In this document: piece after piece, positions 1-6,397 of the stretch
Position numbering within the stretch: position 1 is the stretch's first letter
Layout: each line of letters opens with the position of its first letter
Assembly (NCBI GenBank): GCA_016871575.1
Contig: VHCW01000026.1
Coordinates: 1-52,117 of the forward strand
Length of the DNA stretch: 52,117 nt
Direction: 5' to 3'
Origin: Verrucomicrobiota bacterium
Lineage (GTDB): Bacteria; Verrucomicrobiota; Verrucomicrobiia; Palsa-1439
Notes under the pieces: generated by a model
Told to the model about the DNA's origin: nothing
Databases searched by the model: none
Seen by the model: the letters and a program-made list of their open reading frames with translations, nothing else
Made by a program: the position numbers and the translations under genes

Positions 1-582
1 ATGTTCAGTTGGTTCTTCAACGCCGACCCGAAGGCGGTCATCGCCAGCGGCGGCATTGATTATTTCAAGACGCACGAATGGTACGACAACGTGATGTGCA
101 TTTACGAATACGACACGAAGGAAGGCGCCGCGCGCGCCATGTACAGCGTGTTGACGACGACCAGTTCGATGGGGTTCCTGGAGAAATACATGGGCATCGA
201 AGGCTCGATGGTCATCTCCGAGCTTCCGAACTGGAACCACGCCTACCGCGAGAAAGCCACCGCCCCCGAATGGACCAAGTGGGCTGAGAAAGGCCTTCTC
301 AAACGCAAGGAAGAACCGCCCGCGCCCGCCGCCGAGAAGAAGGACGAAAACGTGGACGTGCGCGTGTCGCCGCCACCGGAGACATGGGAAATCCCGGTGA
401 CGCTCGACAAACCGCCGCACCAGGCGCACCTCGAAAACTTCTTCGAGGCAATCAAGAAGGGAACGCCCTTGAATTGCCCCGCGGATGTGGCATATCGTAG
501 CTCTGTCGCGGTCCTCAAAGTCAACGAGGCCGTGGCAGCGCAGAAACGGCTCGAATTCAAACCGGAGGAATACAACATCTAA
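1..582 (+). CDS. Gfo/Idh/MocA family oxidoreductase, C-terminal part (cut by window edge)
   Basis: This is the C-terminal substrate-binding half of a Gfo/Idh/MocA-type dehydrogenase. The segment around IYEYDTKEGAARAMYSVLTT is the beta-sheet that follows the nucleotide-binding domain in this family, and the motif HLENFFEAIKKGTPLNCPAD near the end is the typical last part of these proteins. The N-terminal Rossmann domain (GxGxxG) is missing, so the true start lies upstream of the window and the ATG at position 1 is probably internal. Residues about 100-128 form a Lys/Glu/Pro-rich insertion (RKEEPPAPAAEKKDENVD) that looks like a flexible linker. Only one base separates its stop from the next start codon, so it should be the upstream gene of a transcript with the discoidin-like protein. 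The substrate, presumably a sugar or inositol derivative, cannot be told from sequence. Confidence 0.85.
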   Translation: MFSWFFNADPKAVIASGGIDYFKTHEWYDNVMCIYEYDTKEGAARAMYSVLTTTSSMGFLEKYMGIEGSMVISELPNWNHAYREKATAPEWTKWAEKGLLKRKEEPPAPAAEKKDENVDVRVSPPPETWEIPVTLDKPPHQAHLENFFEAIKKGTPLNCPADVAYRSSVAVLKVNEAVAAQKRLEFKPEEYNI

Positions 583-583
583 T

Positions 584-1246
584 ATGAAAACCAAACACAT
601 CGCAGTCGCAATGCTCATCGCCGCGTTCGCCATCAACGTCAGCGCGGCCGAAAAGAAAGTGGAACTGAAACTGGAATTGCCGAAGCCGATGTTCGTCGGC
701 ACGCCGATGCCGGTCAAGCTCCCCAACATGGAAGCCCCCAACACGCCCGCGCCGAAGATCATGGTGCCCGAAGGCACCACCAACCTCGCCAAGGGCAAGA
801 AAGTCACCTCCAGCGATTCCGCGCCGGTCATCGGCGAGCTGGAGATGATCACCAACGGCGACAAGGAAGCCACCGACGGCAGTTACACCGAACTCGGGCC
901 TGGACTCCAATGGGTACAGATTGACCTCGGCGCCAAGGCCAACATCTACGCGGTCGCCCTTTGGCATTACCATGCCCAAGCGCGCGCCTATCACGACGTC
1001 GTCGTGCAGGTCTCCAACGACCCCGACTTCGTCACCGACGTGAAGACGGTCTATAACAACGACCACGACAACTCCGCCGGGATGGGCATTGGCACCGACA
1101 AGGCCTACATCGAAGTCAACACCGGCCGACTCATTGACACCAAGGGCGTCACAGGCCGCTATGTTCGCCTCTACAGCAAGGGCAACACCGCCAACGAGAT
1201 GAACCACTACATCGAAGTTGAGGTGTTCGGCACACCGGCCAAGTAA
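584..1246 (+). CDS. Secreted discoidin (F5/8 type C)-like domain protein, copy 1
   Basis: A 220-residue protein with a Sec signal peptide (MKTKHIAVAMLIAAFAINVSA, cleavage near residue 21), a short charged and proline-rich linker ending at KIMVPEGTTNLAKGKKVTSS, and one beta-sandwich domain resembling F5/8 type C (discoidin) folds. The phrase VTSSDSAPVIGELEMITNGD followed by WVQIDLGA is the typical opening of such domains, and the ending RYVRLYSKG...HYIEVEVFG is the typical last strands. Such domains usually bind sugars or surfaces; no catalytic motif is visible. The start is fixed by the signal peptide and by a GGAGG 15 nt upstream inside the preceding gene. A close paralogue lies at 2845-3510, on the other side of the glycosyltransferase, so this is a local duplication. 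The ligand is unknown. Confidence 0.85.
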   Translation: MKTKHIAVAMLIAAFAINVSAAEKKVELKLELPKPMFVGTPMPVKLPNMEAPNTPAPKIMVPEGTTNLAKGKKVTSSDSAPVIGELEMITNGDKEATDGSYTELGPGLQWVQIDLGAKANIYAVALWHYHAQARAYHDVVVQVSNDPDFVTDVKTVYNNDHDNSAGMGIGTDKAYIEVNTGRLIDTKGVTGRYVRLYSKGNTANEMNHYIEVEVFGTPAK

Positions 1247-1256
1247 TCGGATTGCG

Positions 1257-1323
1257 GGACAGGCGACTCGCCTGTCCATCGTTACCACACACGGAGTGGG
1301 ACAGGCGAGCGCGCCTGTCCCAC
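1257..1323. repeat. Paired palindromic repeat (REP-like doublet)
   Basis: Two adjacent hairpins share the core GGACAGGCG/CGCCTGTCC. The first has 9-bp arms (1257-1265 and 1269-1277) with a 3-nt loop. The second has 12-bp arms (1296-1307 and 1312-1323) with a 4-nt loop. The doublet fills almost the whole gap between the discoidin-like gene and the glycosyltransferase and ends 7 nt before the latter's start codon. Architecturally it resembles the doublets at 23781-23847, 25822-25885 and 48649-48716. Confidence 0.9.
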
Positions 1324-1330
1324 TTTGTTT

Positions 1331-2794
1331 ATGAAACTGCACTGGATCGCCATACTCGCCGCCGCCGCCGTCGCGCTGGCGTTGCGCCTCCCCAACCTGG
1401 AGCAACGCCCGATGCACACCGACGAGGCGGTCCACGCCGTCCGGCTCGGCGACATGCTCGAACGCGGCGCCTACGAGTACGACCCACACGACTACCACGG
1501 CCCGACGATGTACTACAGCACCGTTCCCCTCGCCTGGCTGCGCGGCGAACGAACGCTGGCGCAGTTGACCGCCACCACCATGCGGCTCGTGCCGCTGGTG
1601 TTCGGCGTTGCGTTGGTTCTGCTGTTGCTGGCATCGGTCAACATCCTTGGCCGGGCCGAGGCGGCATGGGCGGCGTTGTTCACGGCGGTCTCGCCGTTTC
1701 TGGTTTATTTCAGCCGCTACTACATCATGGAGATGTTGCTGGTATTTTTCACCTTCGCGCTCCTGCTGGCCGCGTGGCGCTACTGGCAGACCGGACGAAT
1801 CGGCTGGGCCATCTTCGCCGGTGTGTGCGTCGGCCTGACGCACGCCACCAAGGAAACCTGTGTCATCACGTGGTTCAGCCTGGCTGTTGCGCTGGCTGTT
1901 TTCTGGCTCATTGAGCCGGCCCGACCGCAACTGCGACCGATGCATCTGGTGGCTTTTCTGTTGCCGGCGGCGATGGTGTCGGCCGTCTTGTTCTCCGTCT
2001 TCTTCACCGACTGGCGCGGCGTGCCGCAGAGCGTCCTCACCTACCTGAACTACGCCAAGCGCGGCCAGGGCAGCGGCCACGAACAACCGTGGTACCACTA
2101 CCTTCAACTCTACTCATGGCATCGCGCCGGCAAAATCCTCTGGACCGAGGCCGCCATTGTCCTGCTCGCCTACATTGGCATCTTCCGCTCGTTCCATGAA
2201 CGGCTCGGGTTTGGGAGATTCCTGGCCATCTACACTCTCGTCATCGCAGGAGTGTACGCTCTGATCCCCTACAAGACGCCGTGGTCCATGTTGTCGGTCA
2301 TCCACGGACACGTCCTGCTCGCCGGTATCGGAGCGGCCGGACTCGTCAAATGGATCCCCTGGGGCGCGTGGCCGCTGTTGCTCGCCGCTGCCGGTCACCT
2401 TGCCTTTGAGAGCGTGCGAAGCGACTCTGTGCGGTTTGACAGCGATGAACGCAATCCCTGTGTCTATTCGCACACCTCGCGTGATGCTGTCCGCCTTGCG
2501 GACCGCATCCACCAAATTGCCGCCGTCAGTCCCGACGGCAAACAGTTGGTCGTCAAATTCATGTCCAAGGAATACTGGCCAATGCCGTGGTATCTCCGCA
2601 ATCTGCCCAACATCGGCTACTGGGACAAACCCGCCGATCCCGCTGGCGCGTCCATCATCATCTCGTCGCCGGAGTTCAACCTCGACTTCGGCGACGGCTG
2701 GCAGACGGAACTCTTCGGTCTCCGCCCCGGTGTCCTACTGCAAGTCCACATCCGCCGCGATCTGTGGGACAAGTTCATGGAGACGCGGAAATAG
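1331..2794 (+). CDS. GT39-type membrane glycosyltransferase, Agl23-like family
   Basis: A 487-residue polytopic membrane protein with about ten hydrophobic segments. The first extracytoplasmic loop carries the acidic motif RPMHTDEAVHA (D31, E32), the position of the catalytic Asp/Glu of GT-C/GT39 mannosyltransferase-like enzymes. The following YDPHDYHGPTMYY and the GLTHATKETCVITW segment are characteristic of the family known as TIGR03663 or flippase-activity-associated Agl23. These proteins are thought to use a polyprenyl-linked sugar donor to modify proteins or glycans on the outer face of the membrane. The C-terminal 100 residues form a soluble domain. ATG 1331 was chosen over a TTG two codons upstream. 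No Shine-Dalgarno is visible because the repeat doublet occupies that position. Paralogous secreted proteins on either side are conceivable acceptors, which is inference. Confidence 0.85.
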   Translation: MKLHWIAILAAAAVALALRLPNLEQRPMHTDEAVHAVRLGDMLERGAYEYDPHDYHGPTMYYSTVPLAWLRGERTLAQLTATTMRLVPLVFGVALVLLLLASVNILGRAEAAWAALFTAVSPFLVYFSRYYIMEMLLVFFTFALLLAAWRYWQTGRIGWAIFAGVCVGLTHATKETCVITWFSLAVALAVFWLIEPARPQLRPMHLVAFLLPAAMVSAVLFSVFFTDWRGVPQSVLTYLNYAKRGQGSGHEQPWYHYLQLYSWHRAGKILWTEAAIVLLAYIGIFRSFHERLGFGRFLAIYTLVIAGVYALIPYKTPWSMLSVIHGHVLLAGIGAAGLVKWIPWGAWPLLLAAAGHLAFESVRSDSVRFDSDERNPCVYSHTSRDAVRLADRIHQIAAVSPDGKQLVVKFMSKEYWPMPWYLRNLPNIGYWDKPADPAGASIIISSPEFNLDFGDGWQTELFGLRPGVLLQVHIRRDLWDKFMETRK

Positions 2795-2844
2795 CTGAAT
2801 GTTCGGTTGTGGCGCAGCGTCTTTCTCCGGTGGAGGGTCAAGCC

Positions 2845-3510
2845 ATGAATAGCGGAAAACTTGCCACAGCCATCCTGATGGTCACAGCAATTGCGTTCGC
2901 CGCCGAAACAAAACAGGTGGAACTACAACTGGAATTGCCAAAGGCGGTTTCTCAAGGCACTCCACAGGCAATCAAAATTCCCAACTTGGAAGGCACCAAC
3001 ACGCCCCCGCCCAAGATCATGGTACCCGAAGGCATCACCAACGTTTCCAAGGGCAAGAAAGTCACCTCCAGCGATTCCGCGCCGGTCATCGGCGAATTGG
3101 AGATGATTACCGATGGCGACAAAGAAACCACCGACGGCTCTGTTGTAGAACTGGGGCCGGGAGTTCAATGGGTCCAGATTGACCTCGGCGCCAAGCACAC
3201 CCTCTACGCCATCGCCATTTGGCATTACCATGCCCGTCCGCGCGCCTATCACGACGTAATCGTGCAGATCTCCGACGACCCCGACTTTGTCACGAACGTC
3301 AAAACGATCTACAACAACGATCACGATAACTCCGCCGGCATGGGCATCGGAACAGACAAGGCATACATCGAAACGAACGCCGGGCGTCTCATTGACGCGA
3401 AGTCAGTCGTTGGCCGATACATCCGCTGCTACAGCAAAGGCAACACCGAGGACGAAATGAACCACTACATCGAAGTCGAAGTGTACGGCACGCCAGAGAC
3501 AAAGAAATGA
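2845..3510 (+). CDS. Secreted discoidin (F5/8 type C)-like domain protein, copy 2
   Basis: A 221-residue paralogue of the 584-1246 protein with the same plan: signal peptide (MNSGKLATAILMVTAIAFAA), a linker with VELQLELPKAVSQGTPQAIK in place of the copy 1 sequence, then a discoidin-like domain beginning VTSSDSAPVIGELEMITDGD. The domain is almost identical to copy 1 over long stretches (NNDHDNSAGMGIGTDKAYIE is shared word for word), while signal peptide and linker have diverged more. This suggests duplication with conservation of the folded part. The start has a good Shine-Dalgarno (GGAGGG, 7 nt upstream). Its stop overlaps the start of apbE (ATGA), so the two are probably translationally coupled. 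Confidence 0.85.
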   Translation: MNSGKLATAILMVTAIAFAAETKQVELQLELPKAVSQGTPQAIKIPNLEGTNTPPPKIMVPEGITNVSKGKKVTSSDSAPVIGELEMITDGDKETTDGSVVELGPGVQWVQIDLGAKHTLYAIAIWHYHARPRAYHDVIVQISDDPDFVTNVKTIYNNDHDNSAGMGIGTDKAYIETNAGRLIDAKSVVGRYIRCYSKGNTEDEMNHYIEVEVYGTPETKK

Positions 3511-4367
3511 TCCACCGCTTCACACATGGGGCCATGGCGACGCAGTTCGCCTTCCTCGTCGAGCACGACGATGAGCGTTACGCCGGGCAACTCTGCCAGG
3601 AAGCGTTTCACCAGATTGACCGGCTCGAAACCGAGTTGAGCCGGTTCGATTCGTCCACCGACATCGCCGGCATCAGCCAACTCAAACCGGGGGATTCAAT
3701 GGTGCTGACACTAGATGCGTTCGAGTGCCTGAAAATGGCGCAGTTCGTCGCCGCCGACACCAACGGTGCGTTCGACGTGACCATCGGCCCGGTGTTCGCC
3801 TGCTGGCGGACGCCCGACGGCAAGCCGCGCACACCTTCGCCGGAGGAACTCGCCGCCGCGCGCGAGCGGACGGGCTGGCAGTTGTTGATGATGGATGAGG
3901 AATCGCATCGTGTCGGCGTCCGCAAAGCCGGCATGCAGGTTGACCTCGGTGGCATCGGCAAAGGCTACGCGCTCGATTGCGCCGCTGCAATTTTCGAGGA
4001 ATGGGGCATTACGCGCGCCCTGCTGAGTGCCGAGAGCACCGTTCTCACGCTCGATCCGCCGGAGGGCAAAGCGGGATGGACGGTCAATGCCGACAAACCG
4101 GTCGTGTTGCATCAGCGCGCCCTCAGCGGTTCTGGTAGCGCCGTTCAAGGCGAGCATATCTTCGATCCGCGCACGGGGCACCCCGTCCGTGACCGCGAGC
4201 AGGTGTGGGCGTTTGCGCCAAGCGCTGCCTGGGCTGATGCGTTGTCCACGGCGTTCTTTATCATGCGAACGGAAGAGATTGAAAATTATTGTCGCCAACA
4301 CCCGGAGGTTTCGGGTATCGTGGTTGGCAGTCAGAAGCAACATTTCAACCTAGGAGAAAACAAATGA
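3507..4367 (+). CDS. apbE: FAD:protein FMN transferase (ApbE)
   Basis: ApbE family flavin transferases hydrolyse FAD and attach FMN covalently to a threonine or serine of extracytoplasmic electron-transfer proteins. The 286-residue sequence shows the N-terminal HGAMATQFAFLV (the family's MGT-x-F region), the glycine-rich VDLGGIGKGYALDCAA that forms the FAD site, SGSGSAVQGEHIFDPRTGHP, and the metal-binding end WADALSTAFFIM. No lipoprotein or Sec signal is seen, which is unusual because most homologues are exported. It may be a cytoplasmic form, or the true start may have been lost. It overlaps both neighbours by 4 nt (ATGA). No obvious flavinylation target (Dxx[S/T]GA[T/S]) is seen nearby, so its partner must be elsewhere. 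Confidence 0.9.
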   Translation: MIHRFTHGAMATQFAFLVEHDDERYAGQLCQEAFHQIDRLETELSRFDSSTDIAGISQLKPGDSMVLTLDAFECLKMAQFVAADTNGAFDVTIGPVFACWRTPDGKPRTPSPEELAAARERTGWQLLMMDEESHRVGVRKAGMQVDLGGIGKGYALDCAAAIFEEWGITRALLSAESTVLTLDPPEGKAGWTVNADKPVVLHQRALSGSGSAVQGEHIFDPRTGHPVRDREQVWAFAPSAAWADALSTAFFIMRTEEIENYCRQHPEVSGIVVGSQKQHFNLGENK

Positions 4368-5035
4368 TCAAGAAACTAGCAATCGCCGCCGTAATTGCCG
4401 CTGTAGCAGTGAGCGGATACTTCGTCTATCAAAACCGCGTCAACAAACAACAGCTCGCCAAGGCTGACGCGGGACAGTTGGTAACCAACAAAGTCGTGAG
4501 GACCTCCTCCTCCGCCCCGACCGGTCCTGTGCGCAAATTCAAGCTCACCAGCAAAGACAGCCCCGTCAAGTGGACCGGCTACAAGAAAGTCGGACGTCAT
4601 TCCGGCTGGTTCATCATGTTCGACGGCAGCGGCACGATGTGCGGTAACGACCTCACCACCGCCACCATTGACCTCAATATCGAGACCGAGTCAACCGAGA
4701 CCGATGACCCGACCGGCGTGCTTGCCGCGGTCATGAAGAAAGGCGACTTCTTCAACTGTGAAAAATTCCCCACCTCCAACTTCAAGAGCGTCAGCATCGC
4801 CAAAACCGACAAGCCCGACATCTACACCGTGACCGGCGATTTGCAGTTGCGTGATGTCACCAAGACGATTCAGTTCCCAGCGACCCTCACCGAAAGAGAC
4901 GGCGTCGTCAAACTCACCGCCGACTTCAAAGTGAATCGCAAGTGGTGGGGCATCGTTTGGAAAGGCGCTGGCGACAGCGTCCTTGAGGACGATGTCCGCC
5001 TTGAACTCAACGCCGAAGCCAAAGAGGCGAAGTAA
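4364..5035 (+). CDS. YceI family protein (lipocalin-like, periplasmic)
   Basis: A 223-residue protein with an N-terminal hydrophobic segment (IAAVIAAVAVSGYFVY, signal peptide or anchor), a linker of about 35 residues, and a YceI domain from about residue 60. Typical features are VKWTGYKKVGRHSGWF, the central KKGDFFNCEKFPTSNFKS, VTGDLQLRDVTKTIQFPATL and the final strand DVRLELNAEA. YceI proteins are eight-stranded barrels that bind polyprenyl or isoprenoid quinone-like chains in the periplasm; the ligand here is not known. The start has a Shine-Dalgarno (TAGGAG, 8 nt upstream) and overlaps the apbE stop. Coupling of a quinone-type carrier with a flavin transferase points to extracytoplasmic redox work, as inference. 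Confidence 0.88.
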   Translation: MIKKLAIAAVIAAVAVSGYFVYQNRVNKQQLAKADAGQLVTNKVVRTSSSAPTGPVRKFKLTSKDSPVKWTGYKKVGRHSGWFIMFDGSGTMCGNDLTTATIDLNIETESTETDDPTGVLAAVMKKGDFFNCEKFPTSNFKSVSIAKTDKPDIYTVTGDLQLRDVTKTIQFPATLTERDGVVKLTADFKVNRKWWGIVWKGAGDSVLEDDVRLELNAEAKEAK

Positions 5036-5048
5036 CTCAAACCCGAAC

Positions 5049-6275
5049 ATGAAGAGCACCGCCTATCTCATTACGGCGGTGCTCTTCGTTTCTACCCTGT
5101 TACGCGCCGCCGATCCGCTTTCACGGGAGGCGATAGAGCAGCGCATCCGCCAGCACCGGACCGCTGAGGCGACGTTCACCGTGCTCGCGCCCGACGGCAC
5201 GCCGCTGGCCGGACAGCCGGTGACGATTCGCCAGACGCGGCACAAGTTTCTGTTCGGCTGCAACGCCTTTTTGATCAACACAGCGGACGCTTCCGAACTT
5301 CAAAAAGCGTATCAGCGCCAGTTCGCTGCGATCTTCAATTACGCCACGCTCCCTTTCTATTGGGGCAGCTACGAGCGCGAGCAAGGCAAACCGAACGAGG
5401 AGAAGTTGCGAATGATGGCCGAGTGGTGCGTCCAGAACGATATCCGCGCGAAAGGCCATCCGCTTTGCTGGCACGAGGTCCAGCCCAAATGGCTGGAAGG
5501 ACGACAGACGAACGAGGTTCTCCGTCTCCAACTCGACCGCATTCAGCGCGACATCGCCGCCTTCAAGAGCACAGTTCCCATCTGGGACGTGTTGAACGAA
5601 GCGGTCGTGATGCCGAAACACAAAAACGCCATCGGCAATCTCTGTCAATCTCTCGGACAGCTTGAGTTGATTCGCCGGACCTTCGCCGAGGCGCGCCGGG
5701 CCGATCCGAAGGCGATGCTCATCCTCAACGATTTCATAATCAATGAGAAATTCCAGAACCTCATCCGCGAATGCCTCGACGCCGGCGTGCCGATTGACGC
5801 CATCGGCATCCAGTCGCACATGCACGACCGTTACTGGGGCGCAAAGAAGACATGGGACACCTGCGAGCAATACAAGCATTTCGGCAAGCCAATCCATTTC
5901 ACCGAGACCACCATCCTCTCCAAGCCCGACGCCGAGCAGGAACAAGCCCGGCAAGTCGAAGAGTTCTACCGCATTCTGTTCTCCCATCCGTCTGTTGAGG
6001 CCATCACGTGGTGGGACTTCAGCGACTTCAAAGCATGGAAGAACGCCGCCGCGGGGTTGGTCCGCAAGGACATGACCCCGAAACCCGCTTACGATATCCT
6101 TCTCCGCCTCATCAAGAAAGACTGGTGGACCGCCGAGATCAAGACCGCCACCGATGCCCAAGGCAAAGTCAGAGTGCGCGGCTTCCTCGGCGACTACCGC
6201 ATCGAGTGTTCCTACTGGCAGGGCACGTTTGCCCTCGACCGCAACAACAAAACCACCATCGTTCAAGTCCGCTGA
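5049..6275 (+). CDS. GH10 endo-1,4-beta-xylanase, secreted
   Basis: A 408-residue secreted glycoside hydrolase of family 10, cleaving the beta-1,4-xylan backbone with retention. After a signal peptide (residues 1-20) comes a short beta-rich module (ATFTVLAPDGTPLAGQPVTI), then the TIM barrel. Landmarks are KGHPLCWHEVQP (residues about 135-146), the acid/base Glu184 in IWDVLNEAV, and the nucleophile Glu286 in PIHFTETTIL. WWDFSDFKAW (321-330) closes the barrel and is followed by a small beta domain. All catalytic residues are present and length is normal. The start at 5049 is the only one that gives a signal peptide. It begins 13 nt after the YceI stop. A strong 13-bp hairpin starts at the G of its start codon. 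Confidence 0.92.
   Translation: MKSTAYLITAVLFVSTLLRAADPLSREAIEQRIRQHRTAEATFTVLAPDGTPLAGQPVTIRQTRHKFLFGCNAFLINTADASELQKAYQRQFAAIFNYATLPFYWGSYEREQGKPNEEKLRMMAEWCVQNDIRAKGHPLCWHEVQPKWLEGRQTNEVLRLQLDRIQRDIAAFKSTVPIWDVLNEAVVMPKHKNAIGNLCQSLGQLELIRRTFAEARRADPKAMLILNDFIINEKFQNLIRECLDAGVPIDAIGIQSHMHDRYWGAKKTWDTCEQYKHFGKPIHFTETTILSKPDAEQEQARQVEEFYRILFSHPSVEAITWWDFSDFKAWKNAAAGLVRKDMTPKPAYDILLRLIKKDWWTAEIKTATDAQGKVRVRGFLGDYRIECSYWQGTFALDRNNKTTIVQVR
5051..5087 (+). promoter_or_regulatory. 13-bp GC-rich RNA hairpin over the GH10 start codon
   Basis: GAAGAGCACCGCC (5051-5063) and GGCGGTGCTCTTC (5075-5087) are perfect inverted repeats with an 11-nt loop, followed by GTTTCT. The stem begins at the third base of the GH10 ATG and lies wholly within the signal-peptide codons. 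In RNA it could act as an intrinsic terminator for the upstream operon, although the U tract is poor, or limit translation of the xylanase. The structure is seen in sequence; its role is inferred. Confidence 0.6.
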
Positions 6276-6301
6276 CGATTGCTTAGGCATCCTCCCATTC
6301 C

Positions 6302-6353
6302 CCAGAAGTCATTCTATTTTGAAACATATGTTTCAAAATAGAATGACTTCTGG
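6302..6353. repeat. Perfect 52-bp palindrome without spacer
   Basis: A 26-bp arm running from 6302 is followed immediately by its exact reverse complement, centred on CATATG (6325-6330). All 26 pairs match. The inner 17 pairs are AT-rich (CTATTTTGAAACAT), unlike the GC-rich surroundings. It lies between the GH10 stop and the promoter of the GH50 gene. Neither side has a T tract typical of a rho-independent terminator. Candidate roles are a dimeric-regulator site, a cruciform, or a mobile-element footprint. Confidence 0.9.
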
Positions 6354-6360
6354 CCGTGGC

Positions 6361-6388
6361 TTGATTCGCCCAGTCTTCTTGTTACAGT
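6361..6388 (+). promoter_or_regulatory. Sigma70-like promoter of the GH50 gene
   Basis: TTGATT (6361-6366), a 16-nt spacer and TACAGT (6383-6388) lie directly after the 52-bp palindrome. Only 9 nt separate the -10 box from the ATG at 6398 and no Shine-Dalgarno is present, so the transcript would be leaderless or nearly so. Confidence 0.5.
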
Positions 6389-6397
6389 GCTCACCCT

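Noticed and set aside
557-2107. Long - strand open frame of 516 codons opposite the discoidin-like and glycosyltransferase genes
   Set aside because: Its product is rich in His, Arg, Gly and Val without any fold or family. It is the GC-bias shadow of two well-supported genes on the + strand.
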